DNA from: CAYVBJ01 sp964517005
GTDB taxonomy: Bacteria > Bacteroidota > Rhodothermia > Balneolales > Balneolaceae
Direction of reading: 5' to 3'
NCBI GenBank assembly: GCA_964517005.1
Contig: CAZFAJ010000099.1
Location: 1 to 9,445, forward strand
Length of the DNA: 9,445 nt
The translations under genes and the position numbers were made by a program. Positions 1 through 6,320 of this stretch are shown piece after piece (positions within the stretch are counted from its first letter, which is position 1; each line of letters begins with the position of its first letter). Below the pieces are notes generated by a model. The model did no database searches and was not told the DNA's origin. It saw nothing but the letters and a program-made list of their open reading frames with translations.

Positions 1-304
1 AGCCAATTCCCAGGGAGTGAACTTTTAATTGGAGCATCAGGCGGGAGATATTTTTAGGAACAGGATCACCAACGCCTACTGCATGTGAGAGAATTAGGTT
101 TCGCTGAAGCTGAAGCAATTGAGAGTCGCTTACTCTTTTTGTGGCAAGCGCACCAAATCCTGTATTGATGCCGTAATAGGCACGGCCATCTTTTAATGCA
201 TTTTCAACAACTTTTCTCGAATCCAGAAGCTTTTGGGGGTCAGATTTCAACTCTTCAATACGTTCCGCCAGGTCATCAAACAAATTGGATATTGTTATAT
301 TCAC
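1..304 (-). CDS. hutH: Histidine ammonia-lyase, N-terminal part (gene runs off the left edge)
   Basis: Histidine ammonia-lyase converts L-histidine to urocanate and ammonia, the first step of histidine use in the cytoplasm. I translated this partial frame by hand: about 101 codons, open to base 1. Around residues 43-53 it has YYGINTGFGAL, the conserved segment carrying the catalytic tyrosine near position 53 of the Pseudomonas enzyme. It continues with LQRNLILSHAVGVGDP, which holds the conserved histidine near position 83. The ASG triplet that forms the MIO cofactor would lie beyond the window and cannot be checked. I chose the GTG at 302-304 because the frame is closed by TGA at 320-322 and has no ATG; no clear Shine-Dalgarno is visible. 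Related ammonia-lyases and aminomutases (PAL, TAL) share this fold, but the segment reads most like HutH. No other hut gene is in view; the rest of a hut operon could lie to the left. Confidence 0.88.
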   Translation of the reverse strand, partial: MNITISNLFDDLAERIEELKSDPQKLLDSRKVVENALKDGRAYYGINTGFGALATKRVSDSQLLQLQRNLILSHAVGVGDPVPKNISRLMLQLKVHSLGIG

Positions 305-354
305 AGCTATTTCTTTTTTTCAAATTTAAAATTGGAAAGCATATAAAGAACGTA

Positions 355-383
355 TAAAAGTAATAGATATCTCAAAAATCCAA
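355..383 (-). promoter_or_regulatory. Candidate Bacteroidota-type promoter for hutH
   Basis: On the minus strand, TTG (383-381) is followed after 18 bases by TACTTTTA (362-355). This is close to the Bacteroidota -33 TTG and -7 TAnnTTTG elements, with only the last G replaced. It lies about 50 bases ahead of the chosen hutH start. The match is short and the background is AT-rich, so it is only a candidate. Confidence 0.3.
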
Positions 384-411
384 CTTAAAAGTTAACAGAA
401 AAAAAGAAGAG

Positions 412-1059
412 TTATTTTGGTATTGGCTGTACCAAATTTGGATTGTTGTTGGAGAGATCGTTAACCTTTTTGCTTACCCGGTGAACGGTCATTTCAGTCA
501 AGAGGAAAAGTTGGTCGGCCTGCACAAGTATATCCTCTTGTTCTTCCGGTTTTGCAAGCCAGGCTCTTGCAAGCGCAGAGGTAAAAAGTAACGGCATTGT
601 GTCGGTAATAGGCTGTAACAGGGCATTCGCTTGTGTAGTTATTACAGAACATTGCAGCTTGCCGTTTTCTGTTTCAGAGGTCACTATACCTGCGATCGCC
701 ATAACCGGATCATTCAGCATACGGACAAAAAACGGCTGACTCTTTTGATCATCCATTTTCCATATATAAAAACCGGATACCGGAATAATGCAGGCACTGT
801 AATCTTTTGTGCCCAATTTACTCTTTGCTTCTTCGATGGTTAAATTGTGAGTTCCTGTTTGTGACGGATCATCAGAATTAATTCCCCATCGGGCACGAAC
901 AATCTTTACCTGGTTATCATCTGAGTTTAGTAAAACCGGAATTTCCTGTGCAGGTGCCAGGTTATAATGCGGCTCAAAAATTGTCTCCTTTCCTGTAATG
1001 AAATTAAAAAACTCTTCAAATTCCTCTTTCTTTGCAAAAAAAGCCAGTCGGTTTGTCAT
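412..1059 (-). CDS. SRAP (YedK/HMCES-like) family protein with a degenerate active site
   Basis: Active SRAP proteins crosslink to abasic sites in single-stranded DNA through the amino-terminal Cys2, after Met1 removal. The family frame is clear over all 215 residues: PHYNLAPAQ near 30-38, RWGI near 57-60, IIPVSGFYIW near 91-100, ITTQAN near 140-145, TDTMPLLF near 152-159, and a VNDLSNNNP-like end, as in SRAP proteins. Key residues are missing. MCGR has become MTNR, so Cys2 is Thr. The NAR motif has become NLT, keeping only Asn72. The catalytic Glu of GFYEW is Ile99. The HDRMP motif reads TDTMP, so both His and Arg are lost. I chose the ATG at 1059 because it places MTNR exactly over MCGR; a GTG nine bases upstream is the alternative. 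It is divergent from the gene at 1365. The length is normal and no frame is broken, so this is more likely a pseudoenzyme kept for binding or regulation than a fresh pseudogene. Family call is strong; function is unknown. Confidence 0.85.
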   Translation of the reverse strand: MTNRLAFFAKKEEFEEFFNFITGKETIFEPHYNLAPAQEIPVLLNSDDNQVKIVRARWGINSDDPSQTGTHNLTIEEAKSKLGTKDYSACIIPVSGFYIWKMDDQKSQPFFVRMLNDPVMAIAGIVTSETENGKLQCSVITTQANALLQPITDTMPLLFTSALARAWLAKPEEQEDILVQADQLFLLTEMTVHRVSKKVNDLSNNNPNLVQPIPK

Positions 1060-1288
1060 AATATGCACATTTGTTTTTCAGTTATAACACTACATGGTAA
1101 TTGAAAATTCAATTCGTTAAAACAACTTTTTATAAAATGAAGTAAAATCTGAAGCTATTCAGATAATTAAATTTTTTTTGATTGAAGAGTTTCAATATGT
1201 TTATGAATTGATAAAAGAACAGAAGTAAGTGTAATTCAAATTATGTTCTTTATGTTATTATCGCGAAATAGTTGACTCTTAGCTGATG

Positions 1289-1316
1289 TTGTTCAGAGTA
1301 CAGTTTTGTATATTTC
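1289..1316 (+). promoter_or_regulatory. Candidate promoter for the helicase-like gene
   Basis: TTG (1289-1291), 17 bases, then TATATTTC (1309-1316) resembles the Bacteroidota TTG / TAnnTTTG pair with one mismatch in the -7 box. The position, about 50 bases before the start codon, fits. Evidence is motif match only. Confidence 0.33.
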
Positions 1317-1352
1317 GCACCTGTTAATTGAAATATTTATGATATAAATGAA

Positions 1353-1356
1353 GAGG
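1353..1356 (+). promoter_or_regulatory. Ribosome binding site that supports the TTG start at 1365
   Basis: GAGG followed by 8 bases and then TTG. No in-frame ATG or GTG occurs upstream before the TGA at 1329-1331. This purine-rich site is therefore the main reason to accept the rare TTG start. Confidence 0.5.
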
Positions 1357-1364
1357 TAGAAACA

Positions 1365-2702
1365 TTGTCATTTAATAAGTATCGACTTTCATCGAATATA
1401 TTAAAAGGATTGAAAGACCTGAAAATTGACAAACCCTCTCCCAAACACCGAAAAATATTAGATGCCGTTGACTCCGGTTCAGATTTGGTTATTAATACCA
1501 ATGCAAAAGAGAAACCCGAGATTGGGTATTTGCTTAAGATTTTAAATGAAATTGCAGTATCTGAACGCAGAACCGGAACGAAAGCAATTATTATTTCAAA
1601 TGATGCTGAACGTGCGCAGCAATTGGATGAGTGGATTTGGGCAGTTGGTTATCATGCAAAAATTGAAAGTGCAAATATAAGTATTGAAGGAGACCCGGAT
1701 GAACAGATGAAACTGTTGAGTTCAGGCCCGCCTATAGTTGTGGCAACTCCTGAGAGACTTGCTTCTTTACTTGAAGAAGGCCGCTATATTTTTCGTGAAG
1801 TACATTTGATGGTCATTGATCAGGCAGACCAAATAGAAAACTGGGATGTAATTAATATAATTACAAAAAGAATTATAGGAAAATGTCAGAGAATATTTAC
1901 TGCAGAAAAGGACAGTAAAGAGCTCAGAGACGCTGAAAAAAAATATTTAACAGATCCGGATTTAATTACTCAGACAAAAAAGAAACCTGAAAAGCAGGCA
2001 ATCACGCCGGATTTGACTCAATATTATATAAATGTGCCGCCCAGATCTAAGATTTCAACGCTGATGGCACATCTTAAGAAGTCATCAGCTGAACCGGTCG
2101 TAATATTTACCGCTTCGAAACGAACTGCCGACCGGCTCTATAAAATATTGAGAAAAGGCAACTTGCGTGCAGTAAGCATACATCCGGCGCTCAACGAAAG
2201 TACACTTAAGGAAAGATTTGAAAGATTTTCCTCAAATAACGTTCAGCATTTGATAGCAGGTGAGTTTTCAGCAAATGATCTGGATATCAATAATGTTGCC
2301 CAGGTAATCAATTACGACGTTCCTGAAGATGTAGATGAGTATAAACTGCGTGCAGAGCTTGTGGGTGATGGAAAAGCGGCGAAATTGCTTTCACTTGTTT
2401 CCAAACAGGATAAAAGTGACATCAAAACCATTTGCAATGATCTGGGTTATGCACCCGAAGAAATACCTCTTCCCGAACAGGTAAAACAGAAAAAGAACGG
2501 CAGAGGAAAATCTAAAAAAAGTAAAAGCAAGAATAAGCCCCGGCGTGGCAAGTACAATAAACACAAAAGGGAGAAGAAGAAAACTCTTACGGAGTTGCCT
2601 CGCCCTACCTATGATAAGCTAAGTGGCGGCAGAAGCGGAAAAAAAGATGAAGAAGAGGAGAAATCAGGTATTATAGGGTTTATCAAAAAACTTTTTAAAT
2701 GA
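1365..2702 (+). CDS. DEAD-box RNA helicase-derived protein with all catalytic motifs degenerate
   Basis: The layout is that of an RhlE-like DEAD-box helicase: two RecA-like domains (about 1-205 and 215-350) and a basic tail. Recognisable family segments are the N-terminal F..L...ILKGL stretch with KPSPKH in the Q-motif position (23-28), VVATPERL (125-132, motif Ib), VVIFTASKRTADRL (245-258, motif IV) and VINYDVP (314-320). The motifs needed for ATP use are not conserved. The Walker A position (44-52) reads INTNAKEKP instead of AxTGxGKT. DEAD is DQAD (152-155). SAT is TAE (179-181). The ATDVAARGxD segment is AGEFSANDLD (298-307). The HRxGRxxR arginine fingers are absent (about 327-340). Residues 374-406 are very rich in Lys/Arg, suggesting nucleic-acid binding, and an acidic stretch and GIIGFIKKLF end follow. 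The frame is unbroken over 445 codons, so the protein is probably made, but ATP-driven unwinding seems unlikely. A role as an RNA-binding or scaffolding pseudohelicase is inference. It starts at TTG with a Shine-Dalgarno. Confidence 0.82.
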   Translation: MSFNKYRLSSNILKGLKDLKIDKPSPKHRKILDAVDSGSDLVINTNAKEKPEIGYLLKILNEIAVSERRTGTKAIIISNDAERAQQLDEWIWAVGYHAKIESANISIEGDPDEQMKLLSSGPPIVVATPERLASLLEEGRYIFREVHLMVIDQADQIENWDVINIITKRIIGKCQRIFTAEKDSKELRDAEKKYLTDPDLITQTKKKPEKQAITPDLTQYYINVPPRSKISTLMAHLKKSSAEPVVIFTASKRTADRLYKILRKGNLRAVSIHPALNESTLKERFERFSSNNVQHLIAGEFSANDLDINNVAQVINYDVPEDVDEYKLRAELVGDGKAAKLLSLVSKQDKSDIKTICNDLGYAPEEIPLPEQVKQKKNGRGKSKKSKSKNKPRRGKYNKHKREKKKTLTELPRPTYDKLSGGRSGKKDEEEEKSGIIGFIKKLFK

Positions 2703-2728
2703 TTCTCAGGATATTTTCCGATAAAATT

Positions 2729-2773
2729 ATTTCCGGACGTGTATGACGTAACATTCACATCCGGAAATCTTTT
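2729..2773. terminator. Bidirectional hairpin terminator between convergent genes
   Basis: ATTTCCGGA (2729-2737) and TCCGGAAAT (2760-2768) form a perfect 9-base-pair stem. GTG/CAC can extend it across one mismatch into the 22-base loop. On the plus strand it is followed by CTTTT (2769-2773); on the minus strand by AATTTTAT. It lies 26 bases after the helicase-like stop and just beyond the stop codon of the minus-strand synthase, so it fits both genes. Confidence 0.7.
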
Positions 2774-4001
2774 AGAGGTTTACTACTTCTTTCTTATTTG
2801 TCAGAAGGGATTCCTTAATTGATTTGAAAGCTTTCAGCGTTTTATGGATATGCTCATCAGTATGTTTCGCAGTTGGAATCAGCCTTATTAAAACAACACC
2901 CCTCGGAACAACAGGGTAAGCTACACCACTGACAAAAACACCGTGATTTTCGCGCATATCCCGCATAATTGTTGTACAGAGCCCGGTACTGCCCTGTGTT
3001 AAAACAGGTGTAACCGGACTTTCGGAAGGAAGCACATTAAATCCAAGATCTGTCAAGCCTTCACGAAGTTTATGGGTAATATCCCACAATTTTTCGCGCC
3101 ATTCCGTATGTTTGCGGATGAGTTTTATTCTTTCGTGAGCCGATACCACGATAGGCATAGGCAGTGATTTGGCAAAAATCTGGCTTCTTGTGTTTGCCTT
3201 TAAAAATTCAATTACTCTGGGTTCAGTGGCAACAAAAGCACCAATTAAAGCTACGGATTTCGCAAATGTACCAAAATAGATATCTATTCCATCCTGGCAG
3301 CCAAGGTGAGTTCCGGTTCCTGATCCGTCGTGGCCCATTGTGCCAAGCCCGTGAGCATCATCAACAAGCAGCCTGAACGGATATTTCTCCTTAAGAGCTA
3401 TAATTTCTTTTAGTTTGCCCAGATCTCCTGTCATGCCAAAAACACCTTCTGTGACCACTAAAACAGAGGAGTTTTCCCCTTTTCTTCTGAAGGCACGATC
3501 GAGTTGTTTTTCCAGGCTGTCAATGTCATTGTGTTTAAAGACAGATTTATCGGACATGGCCAGTTGCTTTCCATCCACAATACATGCATGACTCAATTCA
3601 TCATAAATCAAATAGTCGTTTCGATCCACCAGGGCATGAATCACACTCATGATACCCTGGTATCCGTAGTTAAGTAGCAGAGCTTCCGGCTTCTTTACAA
3701 AATCAGCCAATTCGGTTTCAAGTTCCTCATGTTTGGTTGAATTACCTGTCATAAGCCTTGCACCCATTGGGGCGCTGAAACCGTATTCACGAGAAGCTTC
3801 CTCGTCAACTTTACGAATTTGCGGATGATTTCCTATGCCAAGATAATCATTTACACTCCAGACAATTACATCTTTTCCCTGGAACTTCATTTCCGGGCCA
3901 ATAGGCCCTTCAAGTCTGGGAAAAGTATAATAGCCATATCCGTCTGAAGTAAATTCCCCGAGCGGCCCTGGCCGGCCTTCAAGCTTGTCAAATAAATCCA
4001 T
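2772..4001 (-). CDS. PLP-dependent alpha-oxoamine synthase (serine palmitoyltransferase / cysteate acyltransferase type)
   Basis: Enzymes of this family join an amino acid to an acyl thioester with loss of CO2, using pyridoxal phosphate. The 409 residues show the family order: NDYLG (51-55), an AOS-type GARLMTGNSTKHEELE region (80-95), NYGYQG (111-116), SHACIVDG with the PLP-stacking His138, TEGVFGMTGD (184-193), DDAHGLG with Asp214 and His217, GTFAKS with the Schiff-base Lys248, SQIFAKSLP (273-281), and LIRLIPTAKHT with the substrate-carboxylate Arg373. The MDLFDKL start and FPRLEGPIGPEM segment (27-38) match a Bacteroidota branch linked to sphingoid-base or capnine (sulfonolipid) synthesis. 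It differs from the BioF and Kbl branches. I cannot decide from sequence whether serine, cysteate or another amino acid is used. No lipid gene is adjacent. It starts at ATG and is probably monocistronic, ending at the hairpin terminator. Confidence 0.82.
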   Translation of the reverse strand: MDLFDKLEGRPGPLGEFTSDGYGYYTFPRLEGPIGPEMKFQGKDVIVWSVNDYLGIGNHPQIRKVDEEASREYGFSAPMGARLMTGNSTKHEELETELADFVKKPEALLLNYGYQGIMSVIHALVDRNDYLIYDELSHACIVDGKQLAMSDKSVFKHNDIDSLEKQLDRAFRRKGENSSVLVVTEGVFGMTGDLGKLKEIIALKEKYPFRLLVDDAHGLGTMGHDGSGTGTHLGCQDGIDIYFGTFAKSVALIGAFVATEPRVIEFLKANTRSQIFAKSLPMPIVVSAHERIKLIRKHTEWREKLWDITHKLREGLTDLGFNVLPSESPVTPVLTQGSTGLCTTIMRDMRENHGVFVSGVAYPVVPRGVVLIRLIPTAKHTDEHIHKTLKAFKSIKESLLTNKKEVVNL

Positions 4002-4269
4002 AAATGAAATTAATTAATCAAATAATTTAGAAACTCAAGATGAACCAAAAACTGATATGTTGCATCCATAAGTGTCACCGAAAAGATTTAAAACCACAAA
4101 AAGGTAAGCAAATTGTTCAGTAAGTAAAAATTTGTATTAAGTAAATGTAAATACACAGTTGTCTTTTTAATAGGCTTTTAAAACCTTGAATCTGTACTGT
4201 AACAGGTAAAATTACTATAAAAGCTGACAAGTAAATGATTTACAATTTTCCGGATTTTTCTGTAAGTAT
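4002..4269. other. AT-rich intergenic stretch upstream of the oxoamine synthase
   Basis: This stretch separates the stop of the CPBP relic from the start of the synthase, both on the minus strand, so it should hold the synthase promoter. I see no motif strong enough to call. A short perfect inverted repeat GTAAAT-G-ATTTAC lies at 4231-4243, without a convincing loop or T-run. No ORF with family resemblance was found. Confidence 0.45.
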
Positions 4270-4567
4270 TTAATTGTGAAAATAGGTTCCAAGCCCTCCA
4301 GTAAATATGAGCCAGCCATAAAGTGTGTGTTCAACTGTTACCGTAAGGAGCGACCCGGTTTTTGTATAGGTTTCTGTAAACAGGTATCCGCCGGCAAGGC
4401 CTTGGTATCTGTGAAACAAAAAAACGCGGTAAATCACCTCTTGTGGTAAAACAGACAGCATTGGATAGAGTAAAAGCGAGGAACAGCAAGAAAAATTCAA
4501 TCCAGCGTATCACTTTAAATCTCAGCGGATTTTGATTATCTCCCAAACCTGAGAATAAAAAGGCCAT
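4270..4567 (-). pseudogene. Remnant of a CPBP-family intramembrane metalloprotease
   Basis: Two minus-strand frames carry successive pieces of one CPBP (Abi/CAAX-like) membrane protein. The first, from the ATG at 4567, gives GDNQNPLRFKVIRWIEFFLL, a typical N-terminus with the first membrane helix. Near base 4475 the similarity jumps to another frame, which reads YPMLSVLPQEVIYRVFLFHRY, the subfamily version of the glutamate/arginine motif (EExxxR written as QEVIYR). It continues with AGGYLFTETYTKTGSLL and EHTLYGWLIFTGGLGTYF, the usual C-terminal end, then stops at 4270. Most of the membrane region between helix 1 and the motif is gone. So is the segment between HRYQGL and AGGYLF that should hold the second His motif. 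About 100 codons remain of a protein usually well over 200 residues. Two deletions plus a frameshift mean it cannot be active. It overlaps the last 32 bases of the lipoprotein gene, suggesting former translational coupling. Confidence 0.72.
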
Positions 4568-5843
4568 TATTAATATCACTTACAAGTACTTTATTACCCG
4601 AGAACCACGGATAATTTGACCATAGACCTGCAAAAACAGGCTCATTGTTGTCTGGCGTTGTATCAAAAAACCCGAGTTCCCGAAAAGTTTCAGGCGAGCG
4701 TCCTGAAATATCCAGAATTCTAAGGCCTGAAGTATAGTTTGCCTGGTAAGCCAGATTATCATAAACGTAAAGGTTGTGATCAACTGAATTGGTTTGATGC
4801 TGATAAAAACCGGCCATTTCGGGGTTTTCGAGATCTTCAAGATCCCACACATACGTACGGGTGTTGTGATGGTTACTTCGTTCATCCAGTTCGTCATTCA
4901 TAAAAAAGAATGCATGATCTTCTGAAAGCCATCCCTGGTGTGAATACTGATTGCCATCATATCCCAACACAGCAACCGTTTCGGGTGCGGATTTATCGGT
5001 TACATCACTGATCAGAAATTTACGCTCGCTTGAACTGAAACAGAGTTCACGGCCCCGGAAGCGGGCATCGGGGCCTCCATAAGTGACGCATTGCGTATCG
5101 TGAATGTATCCATCCTGGATCACGCCTCCTGCATCAGGCTCAACATGGCAGCCGGCAAACTCCGGCTGCAGCGGGTTGTTGAGATCTACAATATGCAGAC
5201 CGCCTGCCTCTGCACAGATTTCACCTGTTGTTGTTCCAACTACATAAGCAAAGCCCGACTCTTCGTTGACGGCAACATTGTGTGCGTTGCCAATTTTATC
5301 GTAAAGCACATCGTGTGTAAAAGTTGCAGGGATTGAATCCACATCCCGGATTCTTTCAAGATCAAATATCTGCATACCGTGAGTTCGCTCTTCACTCACT
5401 ACAAGCATGAAGCTGCCATAAACCTTAATATCACGCCAGGCTGAAGTCTCTTTGAATCCTCCTGCCTCTTCATCATGCAGGGGAACCGGATCCGCGAGTC
5501 CTTGTGAAGATGACTCTGTAGCTTCCTGTAATTTTCCAATAACAACCGGGTTTGCGGGATCGGTAACTTCAACAATACTAACACCGTCAATCAACCCCAC
5601 CAGGGCATATTCTTTTGAAGTTTCGGGGTCAGTCCATCCCCAAAGATCATTTCCCCTGGTGCCATTCATCTGTTCGAGTGTTACATGTGCATAAAGGCCA
5701 ACCTCATTACAGGGAAACTGATCAAGAACCATTCCGTCGTTACATGCGGCAAAGGGCGGTTCTGATTCTCCCGGATCGGAACTGCACCCGTTTAGCAGGA
5801 AGACTAATACAAGGATAGATAGAAGACGTACAGTTTTTTTCAT
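4536..5843 (-). CDS. Choice-of-anchor B family beta-propeller lipoprotein
   Basis: This is a 435-residue exported protein. It begins with MKKTVRLLSILVLVFLLNGC, a lipoprotein signal peptide with lipobox LNGC and acceptor Cys20; an SSDPGESEPP linker follows. The body has LVIVD-like propeller repeats: GVSIVEVTDPANPVVIG (87-103), GMQIFDLERIRD (156-167), GLHIVDLNNPLQPEFAG (215-231), KFLISDVTDKSAP (275-287), TYVWDLEDLENPEMAGF (330-346) and LRILDISGRSPE (374-385). Conserved HNV (188-190), HDTQ (248-251) and VDHNLYV (354-360) segments fit the choice-of-anchor B domain. The anchor here is the lipid rather than a C-terminal sorting signal. Many Cys residues after the linker could form disulfides outside the cytoplasm. 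Its function is unknown for the family; propellers often bind partners or ligands. AAAGAG just before the ATG may be a weak Shine-Dalgarno. The gene downstream on the same strand is the CPBP relic. Confidence 0.87.
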   Translation of the reverse strand: MKKTVRLLSILVLVFLLNGCSSDPGESEPPFAACNDGMVLDQFPCNEVGLYAHVTLEQMNGTRGNDLWGWTDPETSKEYALVGLIDGVSIVEVTDPANPVVIGKLQEATESSSQGLADPVPLHDEEAGGFKETSAWRDIKVYGSFMLVVSEERTHGMQIFDLERIRDVDSIPATFTHDVLYDKIGNAHNVAVNEESGFAYVVGTTTGEICAEAGGLHIVDLNNPLQPEFAGCHVEPDAGGVIQDGYIHDTQCVTYGGPDARFRGRELCFSSSERKFLISDVTDKSAPETVAVLGYDGNQYSHQGWLSEDHAFFFMNDELDERSNHHNTRTYVWDLEDLENPEMAGFYQHQTNSVDHNLYVYDNLAYQANYTSGLRILDISGRSPETFRELGFFDTTPDNNEPVFAGLWSNYPWFSGNKVLVSDINNGLFILRFGR

Positions 5844-5884
5844 ACTCTTTTTTCTTTTGAATCGTTATGTAAACGTAAAAATTG

Positions 5885-5913
5885 TTGTTTTTATTTGATT
5901 TCTATTACATTTA
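5885..5913 (+). promoter_or_regulatory. Candidate promoter for the small hypothetical gene
   Basis: TTG (5885-5887), 18 bases, then TACATTTA (5906-5913), close to the Bacteroidota TTG / TAnnTTTG pattern and of the same form as the candidate before hutH. It ends 48 bases before the ATG at 5962. The region is shared with the divergent lipoprotein gene, for which I found no comparable motif. Confidence 0.33.
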
Positions 5914-5961
5914 TCACATCTTAAAAACAATTTATTAGCAGTAAAAGACAAATACAGGTTT

Positions 5962-6156
5962 ATGAGTGAACAGAATAAGTTTAAAAAGATGCTGGAAAAT
6001 CCGACAAAATACCAACAGAAAGCAATATACGATGCAAAAGAGAAAGCATGTAAAGATGCCATGAAATCCAGTAAATCAAAAAATCCTCACAATAAAGGAT
6101 CGAATTTGGCTGAATTGTGGGATTTTATCTATGAAGAGTACTATCAAATACAATAA
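5962..6156 (+). CDS. Small hypothetical protein, 64 residues
   Basis: I do not recognise this protein. It is hydrophilic, Lys-rich in the first two thirds (FKKMLENPTKYQQKAIYDAK), with a likely helical pattern from about 5 to 35. A Gly/Asn/Ser linker follows (NPHNKGSN), and then an aromatic acidic end (LWDFIYEEYYQIQ). It has no signal peptide, membrane segment or zinc motif. In favour of it being real are a plausible promoter at 5885-5913, an ATG start and a sensible amino-acid mix. Against it are the short length and the lack of a well-spaced Shine-Dalgarno. On the other strand its last 30 bases overlap the non-homologous tail of the PAS relic frame. It could be cytoplasmic and nucleic-acid or protein binding; that is a guess from charge only. 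Confidence 0.5.
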   Translation: MSEQNKFKKMLENPTKYQQKAIYDAKEKACKDAMKSSKSKNPHNKGSNLAELWDFIYEEYYQIQ

Positions 6157-6157
6157 A

Positions 6158-6320
6158 TTCAAATCCTGAATAACCGAGTAAGTCACAGGTTCTTTGGTTG
6201 ATCCGTATCCAGTTTCTTGCTTTCGTGTGATGAGCAATACCAACAGCGGCCTGTTCAAACGTATCCCTGAAACGGTTCCGGCTCTCATTCAGGTCATTAA
6301 TAGCATTTCCAAGATACGTG
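6158..6320 (-). pseudogene. Fragment of a PAS domain, remnant of a sensor gene
   Basis: One minus-strand frame reads LNESRNRFRDTFEQAAVGIA followed by HH, NWIRINQRTCDLLGYS and then unrelated residues to a stop at 6125. This is the start of a PAS domain of the kind found in sensor histidine kinases and diguanylate cyclases: the S.xRFRxTFEQAAVGIAH entry strand, the WxRxNQRxCDLLGYS helix region, and the end of similarity where EEL should follow. About 50 residues remain. The second half of the PAS domain and any output domain are missing. No proper start is visible; the frame continues upstream into the antiporter coding region as a shadow. It lies directly downstream of the antiporter on the same strand, so it may be the stub of a former following gene, cut where the small plus-strand gene now ends. 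Confidence 0.62.

Larger units (their letters stand above)
1060..1364. other. Divergent intergenic region between the SRAP-like and helicase-like genes
   Basis: This 305-base AT-rich spacer must hold the start signals of both flanking genes. I see one candidate promoter on the plus strand (1289-1316) and a Shine-Dalgarno at 1353-1356. A short inverted repeat, TTGAAAATTCAA (1101-1112), lies on the side of the SRAP-like gene. I found no ORF with family resemblance, no RNA gene and no strong hairpin. Confidence 0.5.

Noticed and set aside
1065..1070. ATGTGC on the minus strand just ahead of the SRAP-like gene, looking like a lost Met-Cys start
   Set aside because: It is out of frame and reaches TGA after four codons. 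Restoring frame would put extra residues between Met-Cys and the NR of MTNR, which does not match the fixed MCGR spacing. The other catalytic residues are lost too, so chance is the simpler explanation.
4231..4243. Perfect inverted repeat GTAAATGATTTAC as a terminator for the CPBP relic/lipoprotein unit
   Set aside because: The single-base centre leaves no loop, the stem is AT-only apart from the ends, and there is no suitable T-run.
5091..5818. Plus-strand open frames opposite the choice-of-anchor B gene
   Set aside because: They have no recognisable motifs, and the minus-strand frame has a clear signal peptide and repeated propeller motifs along its whole length.
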